Notes under the pieces: generated by a model | Told to the model about the DNA's origin: nothing | Seen by the model: the letters and a program-made list of their open reading frames with translations, nothing else | The model's database searches: none | IMG/VR virus record: IMGVR_UViG_3300024518_002040 | Span: 1 to 36,011 of that record | DNA length: 36,011 nucleotides | From: a virus | Direction: 5' to 3' (one strand) | Part shown: positions 1-6,472 of the stretch, in pieces | Layout of the letters: every line of letters starts with the position of its first letter | Numbering within the stretch: position 1 is the first letter of the stretch | Made by a program: the position numbers and the translations under genes

Positions 1-276
1 CTGAACACAAACAAGCGCTATCCGTACGGGTGTTTCCTGTAAGCCAGACGAAGTTCCAGACAATCTCCAGACAATCTCCTGTAACTAGAACGGGTGTTTC
101 TTTACGTCTCTAACTGTCTTAGGTGTTCTTTAAGAATCCAACACCACACGAGGAGCACCTCTTCTTCTCGTTACCTCGGAGCACACACAAGTGTTACGGA
201 CGCGAAACCCCTCGAACAGCACGACCCCTAAGCCCCAACGTTTCGCAGACGAAGAACGGCATGATACCATCTAAAC
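1..276. other. Non-coding left edge with short direct repeats
   Basis: No convincing gene lies here. An 11-bp unit CCAGACAATCT is repeated in tandem at 56-66 and 67-77, and ACGGGTGTTTC occurs at 26-36 and 90-100. Both repeats are followed by pyrimidine-rich sequence. The stretch could be an untranslated or control region for the plus-strand genes that start at 277. Nothing recognisable as a tRNA or attachment site was seen. Confidence 0.5.
262..276 (+). promoter_or_regulatory. Extended -10 box, probable leaderless start for 277
   Basis: The sequence TGA-TACCAT (262-270) fits an extended -10 element. It is followed by 6 nt (CTAAAC) and then the ATG at 277, so transcription would begin at or next to the start codon. 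No Shine-Dalgarno sequence precedes this ATG. The same spacing recurs at about nine other starts in the window. Confidence 0.5.
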
Positions 277-564
277 ATGTCAACGACACAACCAACCAAA
301 ATCACGAGAATCGCCGGAGCCCTCACCGTAACCACGCTCCTCTTCACCACCATCACCCCATGGCTATACGCTGCATACGACGTCTCGCCCTCATGGTACG
401 CCCCATACGCCATCACCGTAGCGACACTCTGGTTCATAACCCTCAGTGCCGCATCCGCAGCAAGGCAACTACAAGTAGCCCTCGCAGAACAAGCCGCAAG
501 CCAAATCCTAGAACAAGTAGCAGAACAAGTAGCAGCAACAGACCAGACAAACTCGTACCGATGA
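277..564 (+). CDS. Small membrane protein, unknown function
   Basis: A 95-residue protein with two hydrophobic segments, at about residues 10-32 (rich in Ala, Leu, Thr) and 42-60. They are followed by an Ala/Gln/Glu-rich helix at about 62-90 with repeated EQ-AA patterns that could form a coiled coil. It is probably an inner-membrane hairpin with a cytoplasmic tail. The start is supported by the -10 box 6 nt upstream. Its stop overlaps the next start (ATGA at 561-564), so the two are probably translated together. The opposite-strand open frame here is valine-rich and looks like a shadow. No family was recognised. Confidence 0.55.
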   Translation: MSTTQPTKITRIAGALTVTTLLFTTITPWLYAAYDVSPSWYAPYAITVATLWFITLSAASAARQLQVALAEQAASQILEQVAEQVAATDQTNSYR

Positions 565-797
565 TACTCAACATCAAAGTCACATCCCCAGCCTACACAG
601 ACCACAACGACGACGAACAACCCGAATGCGGATTCACGTTCCCCGCACCACAAGAATACATACAACACATACAAGACTTCACCTACCTGATCTTCATGAT
701 CGACAACCAATACGCCCACCAAACCACCTGCCCCCGCAAACTATGGAAATGGGAAGCAATCACCAAACTCGAAGAAACACCCCATGAAAAACCTTAA
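561..797 (+). CDS. Hypothetical 78-residue protein
   Basis: This protein starts at the ATG of the ATGA overlap with the membrane protein gene and ends inside the start of the next gene. A longer frame begins at 123, but its first part overlaps gene 277 in another frame, so the coupled start at 561 is preferred. The protein is acidic and aromatic, with an N-terminal ILNIKV strand, no membrane segment and no recognisable motif. Coding sequence is strongly enriched in A and C on the plus strand, like its two neighbours. Function unknown. Confidence 0.5.
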   Translation: MILNIKVTSPAYTDHNDDEQPECGFTFPAPQEYIQHIQDFTYLIFMIDNQYAHQTTCPRKLWKWEAITKLEETPHEKP

Positions 798-1083
798 ACG
801 ACCCCTAAGGGCCAACCAACTAAACATAAACACCCAAACAACAACCCCCCGAACACCACGCACCCTCACAATCCACCACCCACCGACACCACCAAACATC
901 AAACAACTACAAAACCTTGCCGAAGCCGTAAAAGACGGAGAATGGTTACGACACGCAGCAAACAACATCTCGCCAGCCCTACCAGCAGGAATACGACAAG
1001 GCCTAAACGCCTACCTCACCAAAATAGCCGACCAAGCAGACATCTACGCCCAAACCCCCAAAACAAACGCCCCCAAACCATAA
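784..1083 (+). CDS. Hypothetical 99-residue protein
   Basis: The third gene of the plus-strand trio overlaps the preceding gene by 14 bp (784-797). The N-terminal half is low-complexity and rich in Thr, Pro and Asn; its DNA around 815-920 almost lacks G. The C-terminal half (about residues 42-90) is predicted helical, with AEAVKDGEW and a GIRQGLNAYL segment. No membrane segment, zinc site or known domain was seen. Assignment as a gene rests on the overlap pattern and shared composition. Confidence 0.45.
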   Translation: MKNLKRPLRANQLNINTQTTTPRTPRTLTIHHPPTPPNIKQLQNLAEAVKDGEWLRHAANNISPALPAGIRQGLNAYLTKIADQADIYAQTPKTNAPKP

Positions 1084-1239
1084 TCCGGGAACACACCCCC
1101 CGAATATTAGAGAACCAAAAAAGAAGAGGGGGCGGATACTCGGCGGGAATCGGTCGAAACGCCCAATATAGACCTATAAACATATGTTTGTAGTTCGGTT
1201 GACGGCGATTGTGCATACATGACGTCAACCTAGCTACCC
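1084..1239. promoter_or_regulatory. Intergenic control region with perfect palindromes
   Basis: Three symmetric elements lie after the plus-strand trio. A C-run (1096-1101) and a G-run (1128-1132) could pair around an A-rich loop as a weak terminator. AAACATATGTTT (1178-1189) is a perfect 12-bp palindrome. GGTTGACG (1197-1204) and CGTCAACC (1223-1230) form a perfect 8-bp inverted repeat with an 18-nt spacer. The last two look like binding sites for dimeric regulators. No regulator can be assigned. Confidence 0.4.
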
Positions 1240-1830
1240 GGAATTAAGGGGGTTATCCCCGCCCGAATGGCACCCAAAGCCCTTGATTTGCTCTTAGGGA
1301 ATACTAGTGGTGTGCTGCACGGAACTCTAGCGTCGTTTCCCTGAGATCCCCTACGGGTTTCTGGTCGACTCTGAGGGGATGAAGGTTCCTCCCAGATCGG
1401 TAAGTGGGTGCACCGGGAATATTGTAAGCTCATCCTGTGAGGTGGGATAGGTTTCTCTAGTTGTTGGAATCCTTGACTGTGCTCCTTGTATTAGAAGAAC
1501 ACCTTGACCTTCTTTATGGTGTCTTTGAGATCCGAAACTTCTCGGTTGTCTTACCCGGTTAAGGGTTTGGATCTTGAATGTAAGACTTCGATTTCGGCGT
1601 TCTCGTCGGCCTTAATATCCTGAACCTCTCTACAGCGCTTCACCTGTAGCCCCCTCTCGAGACTTCTAAGCTGCCTCGGGTACTTGTCGCACACGAAATT
1701 ACCGGCGCTCTAACGGCCACACAGGGGCACCTAATGACGGGGGGAAGTTCACCGCCCAGAGCAAGACCCCTCACCAATCCCTCTCCTCAGGTGTGCTAGG
1801 CACCTTACTGATCTGCTCCGACACAGTGTA
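1240..1830. ncRNA. Candidate large structured non-coding RNA
   Basis: About 590 bp without a credible reading frame but with many pairing segments. Examples: GGGG-TTAT-CCCC at 1249-1260; AGGGAA 1296-1301 with TTCCCT 1337-1342; ATCCCC 1346-1351 with GGGGAT 1375-1380; CTACAG 1630-1635 with CTGTAG 1644-1649; and AGGTG 1789-1793 with CACCT 1801-1805. AGATCC (1528-1533) pairs with GGATCT (1569-1574), interleaved with GTCTTAC (1548-1554) and GTAAGAC (1580-1586), giving a possible pseudoknot. Large ornate RNAs such as GOLLD and ROOL are known from phages, but I cannot assign a family or even the strand. No tRNA T-loop signature was seen. Confidence 0.35.
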
Positions 1831-1870
1831 TCATGTTTGAAAGAATGAACGGCGAACAACCACGACCGTA

Positions 1871-1879
1871 TGGTATGCT
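1871..1879 (+). promoter_or_regulatory. Possible extended -10 promoter
   Basis: TGG-TATGCT (1871-1879) resembles the extended -10 TGG-TATACT found at 31069-31077 in the divergent control region. No good -35 is visible. It would drive the nuclease gene that starts at 1933. Confidence 0.3.
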
Positions 1880-1932
1880 AAACACGTCGAGATAAACGCA
1901 CTATCTAATGTGCACCTTTACACAAAGGGGGC

Positions 1933-2301
1933 ATGATGAGTACAGCCGAAGGAAGAGTCCTAGAGAACAGGCTACTACCCAAACTACGCTACATCTTCGG
2001 TCGGCATGTAGGCCTATCTAAGAAGAACACTGAATCAAACGACTTCACCGCACCCTATCCTATAGAAGCGAAACGTCGTAAGCAATGGTCGCTACAAGCA
2101 TGGGTGCGTAAGATTCGCATGGTATCAGATGATCACAAATGGGCGATCTTCATCAGCCCCAAGAATCTTCACGAAGACAAAGACCTAGGGCCAGTAATGG
2201 TAGTAAGCGAACAGTTTGGCATAGAACTACTGGCAGCGCACCAACAGGCGCAACGTACAAGCGTCACCCACGTCGTTAACTTAGACCGGGATCAACCCTA
2301 A
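1933..2301 (+). CDS. PD-(D/E)XK nuclease, Holliday-junction-resolvase-like
   Basis: A 122-residue protein with the layout of a small PD-(D/E)XK nuclease: Glu11 in the first helix, Asp37 in SNDF, and Glu45-Ala-Lys47 in the strand PIEAKRR. This is the E...D...ExK metal-binding set of resolvase-like enzymes. The C-terminal half is probably the rest of the core (WAIFISPK, VMVVSEQFG). Phages use such enzymes to resolve branched DNA, but the assignment is by motif only, and another nuclease role is possible. AAAGGGGG at 1924-1931 is better spaced for the second ATG at 1936, so translation may begin there. Confidence 0.55.
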   Translation: MMSTAEGRVLENRLLPKLRYIFGRHVGLSKKNTESNDFTAPYPIEAKRRKQWSLQAWVRKIRMVSDDHKWAIFISPKNLHEDKDLGPVMVVSEQFGIELLAAHQQAQRTSVTHVVNLDRDQP

Positions 2302-2327
2302 TACGCTAACCGATTTCGCTCGACTCC

Positions 2328-2345
2328 CAACCTATAATAAGGTTG
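2328..2345 (+). promoter_or_regulatory. TATAAT box inside an inverted repeat, leaderless GTG start
   Basis: TATAAT at 2333-2338 is followed by exactly 6 nt and the GTG start of the HNH gene at 2345. CAACCT (2328-2333) and AGGTTG (2340-2345) form a perfect 6-bp inverted repeat flanking the box, so a repressor binding here would block RNA polymerase. This favours the GTG at 2345 over the internal ATGs at 2363 and 2366. Confidence 0.55.
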
Positions 2346-2716
2346 TGGCAATAACAGATACTATGATGAAGAGATGCAAACTCTCCTCTTACACCGGCGA
2401 CACCACTCGCTGTAGATGGTGTGACGAAACGCTCTCCGGTCGCCAGAAGCGTTGGTGTTCAAACTTTTGTAGCGGGCAAGCTCGCACTCACCACTGGTAT
2501 CCCGACGCACGTAAAGTTGCTATAGCTCGTGATGGGCGCAAGTGTTCCAAGTGTGGTGGTAGCCGTCTTCTTGAAGTCAACCATGTGAAGCCTGCTCTCG
2601 GGAGACATTCTCAAGCTTCCTGCATTCATCACCCTAGCAACCTCATGATACTATGCAGGGAACACCACCTGCTAGTTACACAGGCTCAACGCAAACGAGG
2701 GATGTTGAAGAAATGA
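2345..2716 (+). CDS. HNH endonuclease with zinc-binding sites
   Basis: A 123-residue protein. A first cysteine cluster (CRWC at 23-26, CSNFC at 38-42) is followed by the HNH core: CSKC at 67-70, EVNH at 77-80 and NLMILCREHH at 99-108. The His80, Asn99 and His108 pattern and the Cys pairs fit the HNH family of metal-dependent endonucleases. In phages these are usually homing endonucleases or packaging-associated nickases; which applies here cannot be told. The GTG start is supported by a TATAAT box 6 nt upstream. Its stop overlaps the next gene (ATGA at 2713-2716). Confidence 0.8.
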   Translation: MAITDTMMKRCKLSSYTGDTTRCRWCDETLSGRQKRWCSNFCSGQARTHHWYPDARKVAIARDGRKCSKCGGSRLLEVNHVKPALGRHSQASCIHHPSNLMILCREHHLLVTQAQRKRGMLKK

Positions 2717-2856
2717 AAGAGACCGACATCCGCAAGCTAGAGGAACTAAACCTCGCCCGACCAAAGACCGCCTGTTGTGCCCCCACCAACATCAAAAAGG
2801 CCGATCGAGAGTTAATTGAATTACTCTCCCAATTCAAACGACCTACCTCAAGTTAA
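2713..2856 (+). CDS. Hypothetical 47-residue protein
   Basis: A small charged protein that starts at the ATG overlapping the HNH stop codon, which suggests translational coupling. The same frame is open further upstream, but that part lies within the HNH gene. It has predicted helices at both ends and a Cys-Cys pair at residues 21-22. No known domain was recognised. It is the last plus-strand gene before the strand switch. Confidence 0.5.
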   Translation: MKETDIRKLEELNLARPKTACCAPTNIKKADRELIELLSQFKRPTSS

Positions 2857-2868
2857 TCGCACTAACTT
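2850..2868. terminator. Small inverted repeat between converging genes
   Basis: AAGTTA (2850-2855) and TAACTT (2863-2868) form a perfect 6-bp stem with a 7-nt loop, between the plus-strand gene ending at 2856 and the minus-strand gene ending at 2894. It is AT-rich and has no T-run, so a role as a bidirectional terminator is only a guess. Confidence 0.25.
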
Positions 2869-2893
2869 AAGTCATGCTTGGTTGATCTACTGT

Positions 2894-3034
2894 CTAGCGG
2901 TTACGCTTCCTAGCCTGCTTCTGGGCTTTACGTTTTTTCTTATGCCGATCTTTAGCTCTCTTTTCTTCGGCGTAGGCTGAAGCTAGGTCTCGCTTAAGTA
3001 TTTGAGAGCGGCTCAGGCTTTCATTATTCTGCAT
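2894..3034 (-). CDS. Small highly basic protein, 46 residues
   Basis: This reading frame codes for a 46-residue protein whose C-terminal half is mostly Lys, Arg, Gln and Ala (for example KKKRKAQKQARKRNR at the end). The upstream AAAGG lies 5 nt from the ATG, and the start overlaps the end of the 3024-3377 gene. The strong positive charge suggests binding to nucleic acid or to an acidic protein. It is the last gene of the minus-strand run. Confidence 0.5.
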   Translation of the reverse strand: MQNNESLSRSQILKRDLASAYAEEKRAKDRHKKKRKAQKQARKRNR

Positions 3035-3377
3035 GATTTCCTTTTCGTTCGGTATACCTACGCTCAGTTGCGCTATTTATTTCCGTATCGGTAGCCTCTA
3101 TGGCTACAATCCTGTGCTCTCCCTTATAAGGAACTGCTCGGCCTACCGACAGATCCTCGAAGGAGATGCACAACCATTCGCCAGACTCGTAAGGGCCACG
3201 CTGAACTTCGGTGACCTCCTTGAGAGTTTTCATAATCTCTTCCCCGAGGTCAAGATCATCAGCAAACGGATTGTTGACGCTCATGATAGCCCGAATAAAT
3301 GCCTGAGCTAGAAGTTCTTTACCATCCAATTTGCGGGCGTGGTCTGGATCAAAAAGTGGGGCGTTAGGATCAACCAT
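3024..3377 (-). CDS. Hypothetical 117-residue protein
   Basis: The start overlaps the preceding gene by 8 bp (ATGGTTGA). The N-terminal third (LDGKELLAQAFIRAIM) is probably helical; the central part is acidic (FADDLDLGEEIMKTLKEV). The second half contains EWLCISFEDLSVGRAVPYKGEHRIVAIEAT, here cited as a beta-rich stretch at about residues 68-97. No signal peptide, membrane segment or known motif was seen. Function unknown. Confidence 0.6.
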   Translation of the reverse strand: MVDPNAPLFDPDHARKLDGKELLAQAFIRAIMSVNNPFADDLDLGEEIMKTLKEVTEVQRGPYESGEWLCISFEDLSVGRAVPYKGEHRIVAIEATDTEINSATERRYTERKGNHAE

Positions 3378-3849
3378 TGAGATAGTGCCCCACGGTTGAT
3401 TCTAGGGCGTCGAAAGCATGATCGAATAGATCACTGTCGCCATCCTCTTCTGCCGCCACAAGCGCTATCGACGCAGAAACGATCCTCATGGCCCCTTCGA
3501 GGTCATATGTGTGCCCCTCAGCACCTTCAAGCTGATCTTGACACATTCTCTTCACGGCATCCAAACGGGCTTTAACATGCTTCCTAAACCGGAGAGCACG
3601 ATTGCGCCACAGGTTATGACCTGCTTTGATTTCCTCGATCGCCAAATCGGTTCCATGCTGCTCCAGATCTTCAAGCTCGTAGCTGTACTCTTCATCCTTA
3701 AGGTCAAGCTGCGCGTTCACCTCATCGATGACGGAAAGAAGACCGTCACGCCAATCAAATACGTTAGCCTTCAGACAGGCATCTTCTTCGGGCGTGGAAT
3801 CACCACGAACTTCCGACACTGCAATATCGTACAGAGGGTGCTTTATCAC
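3370..3849 (-). CDS. Hypothetical acidic helical protein, 159 residues
   Basis: The GTG start is preceded by GGAG at a 6-nt spacing. The protein is acidic and appears almost wholly alpha-helical, with heptad-like stretches around residues 35-100 that may form a coiled coil. No catalytic motif or membrane segment is visible. It overlaps the next gene by 8 bp, so the two are probably co-translated. It is unlike any family I can name. Confidence 0.6.
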   Translation of the reverse strand: MIKHPLYDIAVSEVRGDSTPEEDACLKANVFDWRDGLLSVIDEVNAQLDLKDEEYSYELEDLEQHGTDLAIEEIKAGHNLWRNRALRFRKHVKARLDAVKRMCQDQLEGAEGHTYDLEGAMRIVSASIALVAAEEDGDSDLFDHAFDALESTVGHYLNG

Positions 3850-3902
3850 ATTTACTCCATTAGTTTAGGGTTACCCCCTTATTGTAACAGAGCGTGCTTC
3901 GC

Positions 3903-4079
3903 CTAGAGATTGGCCTTGCGGAAGTTGGATCTAACGGAGTTTAGGGCCTTGCGAGCCGACCATGCTGAATGAATATCACCGTTCGCTGCAATCGCTTTGA
4001 GGGTGTCGTGGCAAAGGTCGAAGTTCATTTCGACCTGCTTCACTCTGTGGGTATCGGTGCTTATTTTACGGTTACTCAT
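3903..4079 (-). CDS. Small hypothetical protein, 58 residues
   Basis: A 58-codon frame that begins MSNRKISTDTHRVKQVEMNF and ends in a basic segment (SVRSNFRKANL). AGGGG lies 5 nt before the ATG. TATAGG ends 7 nt before the ATG, so a leaderless start is also possible. The frame fills what would otherwise be a gap of 400 bp between genes on the same strand. Composition is that of a soluble helical protein. Function unknown. Confidence 0.5.
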   Translation of the reverse strand: MSNRKISTDTHRVKQVEMNFDLCHDTLKAIAANGDIHSAWSARKALNSVRSNFRKANL

Positions 4080-4108
4080 AATGACCCCTATAAATATGGG
4101 GATAAGGG

Positions 4109-4128
4109 CAGTAGTACGGGTACTACTG
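4109..4128. promoter_or_regulatory. Perfect 9-bp inverted repeat, probable operator
   Basis: CAGTAGTAC (4109-4117) and GTACTACTG (4120-4128) are exact inverted copies with only 2 nt between them. This is too tight for a hairpin loop but ideal for a dimeric DNA-binding protein. The site lies 30 bp upstream of the 58-residue gene at 4079. Confidence 0.45.
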
Positions 4129-4200
4129 ACGCCCCTTCATCCCATCCGACGGGAAGTTATTCCCTTCTACTATTCTGCCACAACGCCAGAAAACTAGAAA

Positions 4201-4227
4201 GGCTACTGGGCTTTACGCCCAGTAGCC
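4201..4227 (-). terminator. Strong hairpin terminator after the wall-anchored protein gene
   Basis: GGCTACTGGGC (4201-4211) and GCCCAGTAGCC (4217-4227) form a perfect 11-bp stem with a 5-nt loop. On the minus strand it is followed by a T-rich tract (TTTCTAGTTTTC). It lies 25 bp after the stop codon of the 4252-5844 gene, so it fits a Rho-independent terminator for that transcript. Confidence 0.75.
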
Positions 4228-4251
4228 GATCCAGCTATACTTCTACCTTTG

Positions 4252-5844
4252 TCAGGCGAGCTTAGGGCGACGGAAGAACAAGATAGCTCCTCCAATAAGA
4301 GCCATCAAAGCTCCTAGCCCGAACAAGAAGCTCTGCAACCCGCCAGTGTAGGCAAGCTCTGTAGCTTTACGCTCAGGAACCCCACACGAAATCCCATCGT
4401 TTTCGGGATCAAGGTAATCCACGTAGAACGGGCTTCCCTTCAACTGTGGCGCAATACCCAACGCTGCAAGATCGGTACAGAAGACCTTCTCTACTACAGT
4501 CGTCGGAACCGTTGTTGTGATTTCAGGAACCGTCGTCGTTGGTGTCGGAACCGTTGTAGTGGTTTCGGGCACCGTTGTTGATGTAGTTTCTGGAACCGTT
4601 GTTGATGTGGTTTCAGGTACTGTCGTTGACGTGGTTTCTGGAACCGTAGTTGACGTAGTGGTTGTCGGCTCAGTTGTCGTGGTAGTTGTAGTTGTGCAAG
4701 GATCGGTATTCGCATTCGCCTTGTCAACCGTCTTCCACCCACCATTAGACTTCTGGGCTTGGAGCTTCACGTTGTCGCCACCAAAGGTAGTCTGGAAGTT
4801 CTTGTTACCAACCCCGAGGAAACCAAGGTTCTTGATATTGGAACCCTTCTTCACTCGGAAAGTTCCAGCAGTAGAAATCTCTGCCTTCCAACGGTACTTA
4901 CCTTCGACCTTCTGGCACTTAGGAATAAGTTCGCCATCGCCACGAGGAACCGTAGTAGTAGTTGTTGTCGGCTCAGTCGTAGTGGTAGTTGGCTCAGTCG
5001 TTGTGGTTGTTGGCTGAGTCGTTGTGGTTGTTGACGTAGTGGTAGTCGTCGGAGTCACACAGGCAGGGCCATGTGAGAGATTAAACTGACCACCCCAGCC
5101 ACCATAAATGGTTGCCGTTGCACTCGTCACGTTTGCAACAAGGTTGGCAGTAGTGGCATAGTGCGCCACCTTGCCAGTGAACTTGTCAAGCGGCACGTTG
5201 GCAGAGTTACCATTGCTCCACTCAACGAAGATCGAAGCTGGAGCGTTACCTTCAGCATCCACCTGAGTGATAACAAAGTGCCACTCACTATTGTCGATCT
5301 CGTGATCGCAAAGTGCCTTAGCTGAAATCTGCTTTGGGGCAACAGTAGTGGAAGTTGTCGTCGGCTTCTCGGTAGTAGTTGTCGTCGTCGACGTAGTTGT
5401 TGTCGTTGGGCAAGGAACCTCTACTGACTCAGTTCCGTTCTGATACTCACCAACTACAACGTAGCGGTACTCTCGGTACCACTCCGTCTGAGACTTCTGG
5501 TTGCTACTCGTATCGGTGCCTCTACCATGAAAAGCAGGGCCACGATTACGACCATCATCGTTCACGGAGCCAGCACCGGGCCAATCAGCCCAATCGTCAT
5601 AGTCAGACCAGTTAGACCAGTCACCCCACCGAAACCGCTTGCTAAGTCGCGTTCGAGTGCGAGTCCTTGTGTGGGTTTCCTTTTCGATGACATCCCCATA
5701 AGTGGGAACTTCTTCGTAACACGTTTGCGGTGTGTCCCCTTTATGTTTTGCCCCGGCAGGGGAAGCAACGAATCCGCCAAACACAGACAGAACCATCGCT
5801 ACAACACCTACTATAAGCAGTGATACTGCGCCTCGCTTATTCAT
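4252..5844 (-). CDS. LAYTG sortase-anchored threonine-rich surface protein
   Basis: A 530-residue protein. An N-terminal signal peptide (MNKRGAVSLLIVGVVAMVLS, probable cleavage after SPAGA) is followed by several small extracellular domains separated by long Thr-rich linkers. An excalibur-like calcium-binding domain comes at about 455-490 (DPENDGISC). The end has LAYTG (497-501), a hydrophobic segment and the basic tail RRPKLA. This is a cell-wall sorting signal; LAXTG is the motif of class E sortases of high-GC Gram-positive bacteria. The start is set by AAGGAG 6 nt upstream rather than the frame start at 5874. The Thr-rich stalk could be O-glycosylated. It probably sits on the host surface during infection or lysogeny; its ligand is unknown. 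Confidence 0.8.
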   Translation of the reverse strand: MNKRGAVSLLIVGVVAMVLSVFGGFVASPAGAKHKGDTPQTCYEEVPTYGDVIEKETHTRTRTRTRLSKRFRWGDWSNWSDYDDWADWPGAGSVNDDGRNRGPAFHGRGTDTSSNQKSQTEWYREYRYVVVGEYQNGTESVEVPCPTTTTTSTTTTTTEKPTTTSTTVAPKQISAKALCDHEIDNSEWHFVITQVDAEGNAPASIFVEWSNGNSANVPLDKFTGKVAHYATTANLVANVTSATATIYGGWGGQFNLSHGPACVTPTTTTTSTTTTTQPTTTTTEPTTTTTEPTTTTTTVPRGDGELIPKCQKVEGKYRWKAEISTAGTFRVKKGSNIKNLGFLGVGNKNFQTTFGGDNVKLQAQKSNGGWKTVDKANANTDPCTTTTTTTTEPTTTTSTTVPETTSTTVPETTSTTVPETTSTTVPETTTTVPTPTTTVPEITTTVPTTVVEKVFCTDLAALGIAPQLKGSPFYVDYLDPENDGISCGVPERKATELAYTGGLQSFLFGLGALMALIGGAILFFRRPKLA

Positions 5845-5909
5845 TACTTTCTCCTTCAATAGATTGCAACTCATACCATATCACGCATTTCTTCGAAAGA
5901 AAACCGAGC

Positions 5910-6401
5910 CTACATGGGTGAAGGCGGTATAAGTTGCTCTACGGTGACATTAAAGCAATTAGCTTGGAAGTTCCAAGAGGGTCGATCGGGGTCAGGAGTA
6001 CCCTTCCGATAGAATTTCGCCACCTCAAAGAACTCATCTTTACCTAAATACCCCAACAGGAACGCTTTAGAAAAACATTCCGTCACACGTACAAAGTAGT
6101 AGTAGTCACACTTTTGGGTGATGCTAGATTCCGCCACGGTGCAATTCCAATCAAGTTGAGGAACCGCTGCCGTGCGCCTAGTCTTGACATCGGTAGTCAA
6201 TAGCCCTTCGACCGAGCTGAAATCAAAGTCACGGGCATGACTTCTAATCCACTCACCCTCGTAAGCGTGAGCGAACATCACTTCCCCAAGAGCGTCATAG
6301 ACGCTAGTACACTCTTCAGCGATACTGTTGTTCAACACTCCAAAACCGTACCATCGTTTAGCAGTTTCAACTTGCTCAGAGGTTACGTCGAGCGTTAACA
6401 C
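5910..6401 (-). CDS. Putative PD-(D/E)XK-like nuclease fold protein
   Basis: A 163-residue protein from the GTG at 6401 (AAGGG about 9 nt upstream). The longer frame from 6476 adds a Cys/Arg-rich stretch that looks spurious. It has Glu40 in ALGEVMF, Asp58 and Asp60 in RDFDF, then Asp71-Val-Lys73 in TTDVKTRR. That resembles the acidic and D/E-x-K residues of PD-(D/E)XK nucleases. A conserved-looking C-terminal part includes CDYYYFVRV and KDEFFEVAKFYRKG. It follows ThyX on the same strand. Its upstream region contains a 32-bp copy of its own internal sequence. Function is an inference from motif layout. Confidence 0.5.
   Translation of the reverse strand: MLTLDVTSEQVETAKRWYGFGVLNNSIAEECTSVYDALGEVMFAHAYEGEWIRSHARDFDFSSVEGLLTTDVKTRRTAAVPQLDWNCTVAESSITQKCDYYYFVRVTECFSKAFLLGYLGKDEFFEVAKFYRKGTPDPDRPSWNFQANCFNVTVEQLIPPSPM
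5994..6025. repeat. 32-bp direct repeat, internal copy
   Basis: AGGAGTACCCTT at 5994-6005 begins a 32-bp segment that matches 6403-6434 at 31 of 32 positions. This copy encodes the VAKFYRKGTP segment of the 5910-6401 gene (read on the minus strand). Confidence 0.8.
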
Positions 6402-6402
6402 T

Positions 6403-6434
6403 AGGAGTACCCTTTCGATAGAATTTCGCCACCT
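6403..6434. repeat. 32-bp direct repeat, upstream copy
   Basis: Second copy of the segment at 5994-6025, with one difference. It lies immediately upstream of the GTG start at 6401 and supplies its ribosome-binding site (AAAGGG on the minus strand). The same peptide would be read here in a different frame from the downstream gene. Confidence 0.8.
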
Positions 6435-6472
6435 ACAGCAGCACACAAATCTCCGTTTACCACTTGGAGTGG

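Noticed and set aside
123-560. Upstream extension of the 561-797 gene
   Set aside because: The extension overlaps gene 277 out of frame and has no Shine-Dalgarno; the ATGA overlap marks the better start.
228-722. Long minus-strand open frame opposite the left gene trio
   Set aside because: Its translation is low-complexity and Val/Cys-rich, as expected from the complement of A/C-rich genes, while the plus-strand genes show stop/start overlaps.
1230-1433. 67-residue minus-strand frame in the RNA-like gap
   Set aside because: No ribosome-binding site, no coding bias, and the sequence is better explained by stems.
1084-1932. tRNA genes in the long gap
   Set aside because: No T-loop consensus (GGTTCGAATC-type) or acceptor pairing was found on either strand.
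4517-5017. Plus-strand Val-rich repeats and possible CRISPR or tandem repeat
   Set aside because: The repetition comes from Thr-rich linkers (codons ACC/ACA/ACT) in the minus-strand surface protein; there are no regular spacers.
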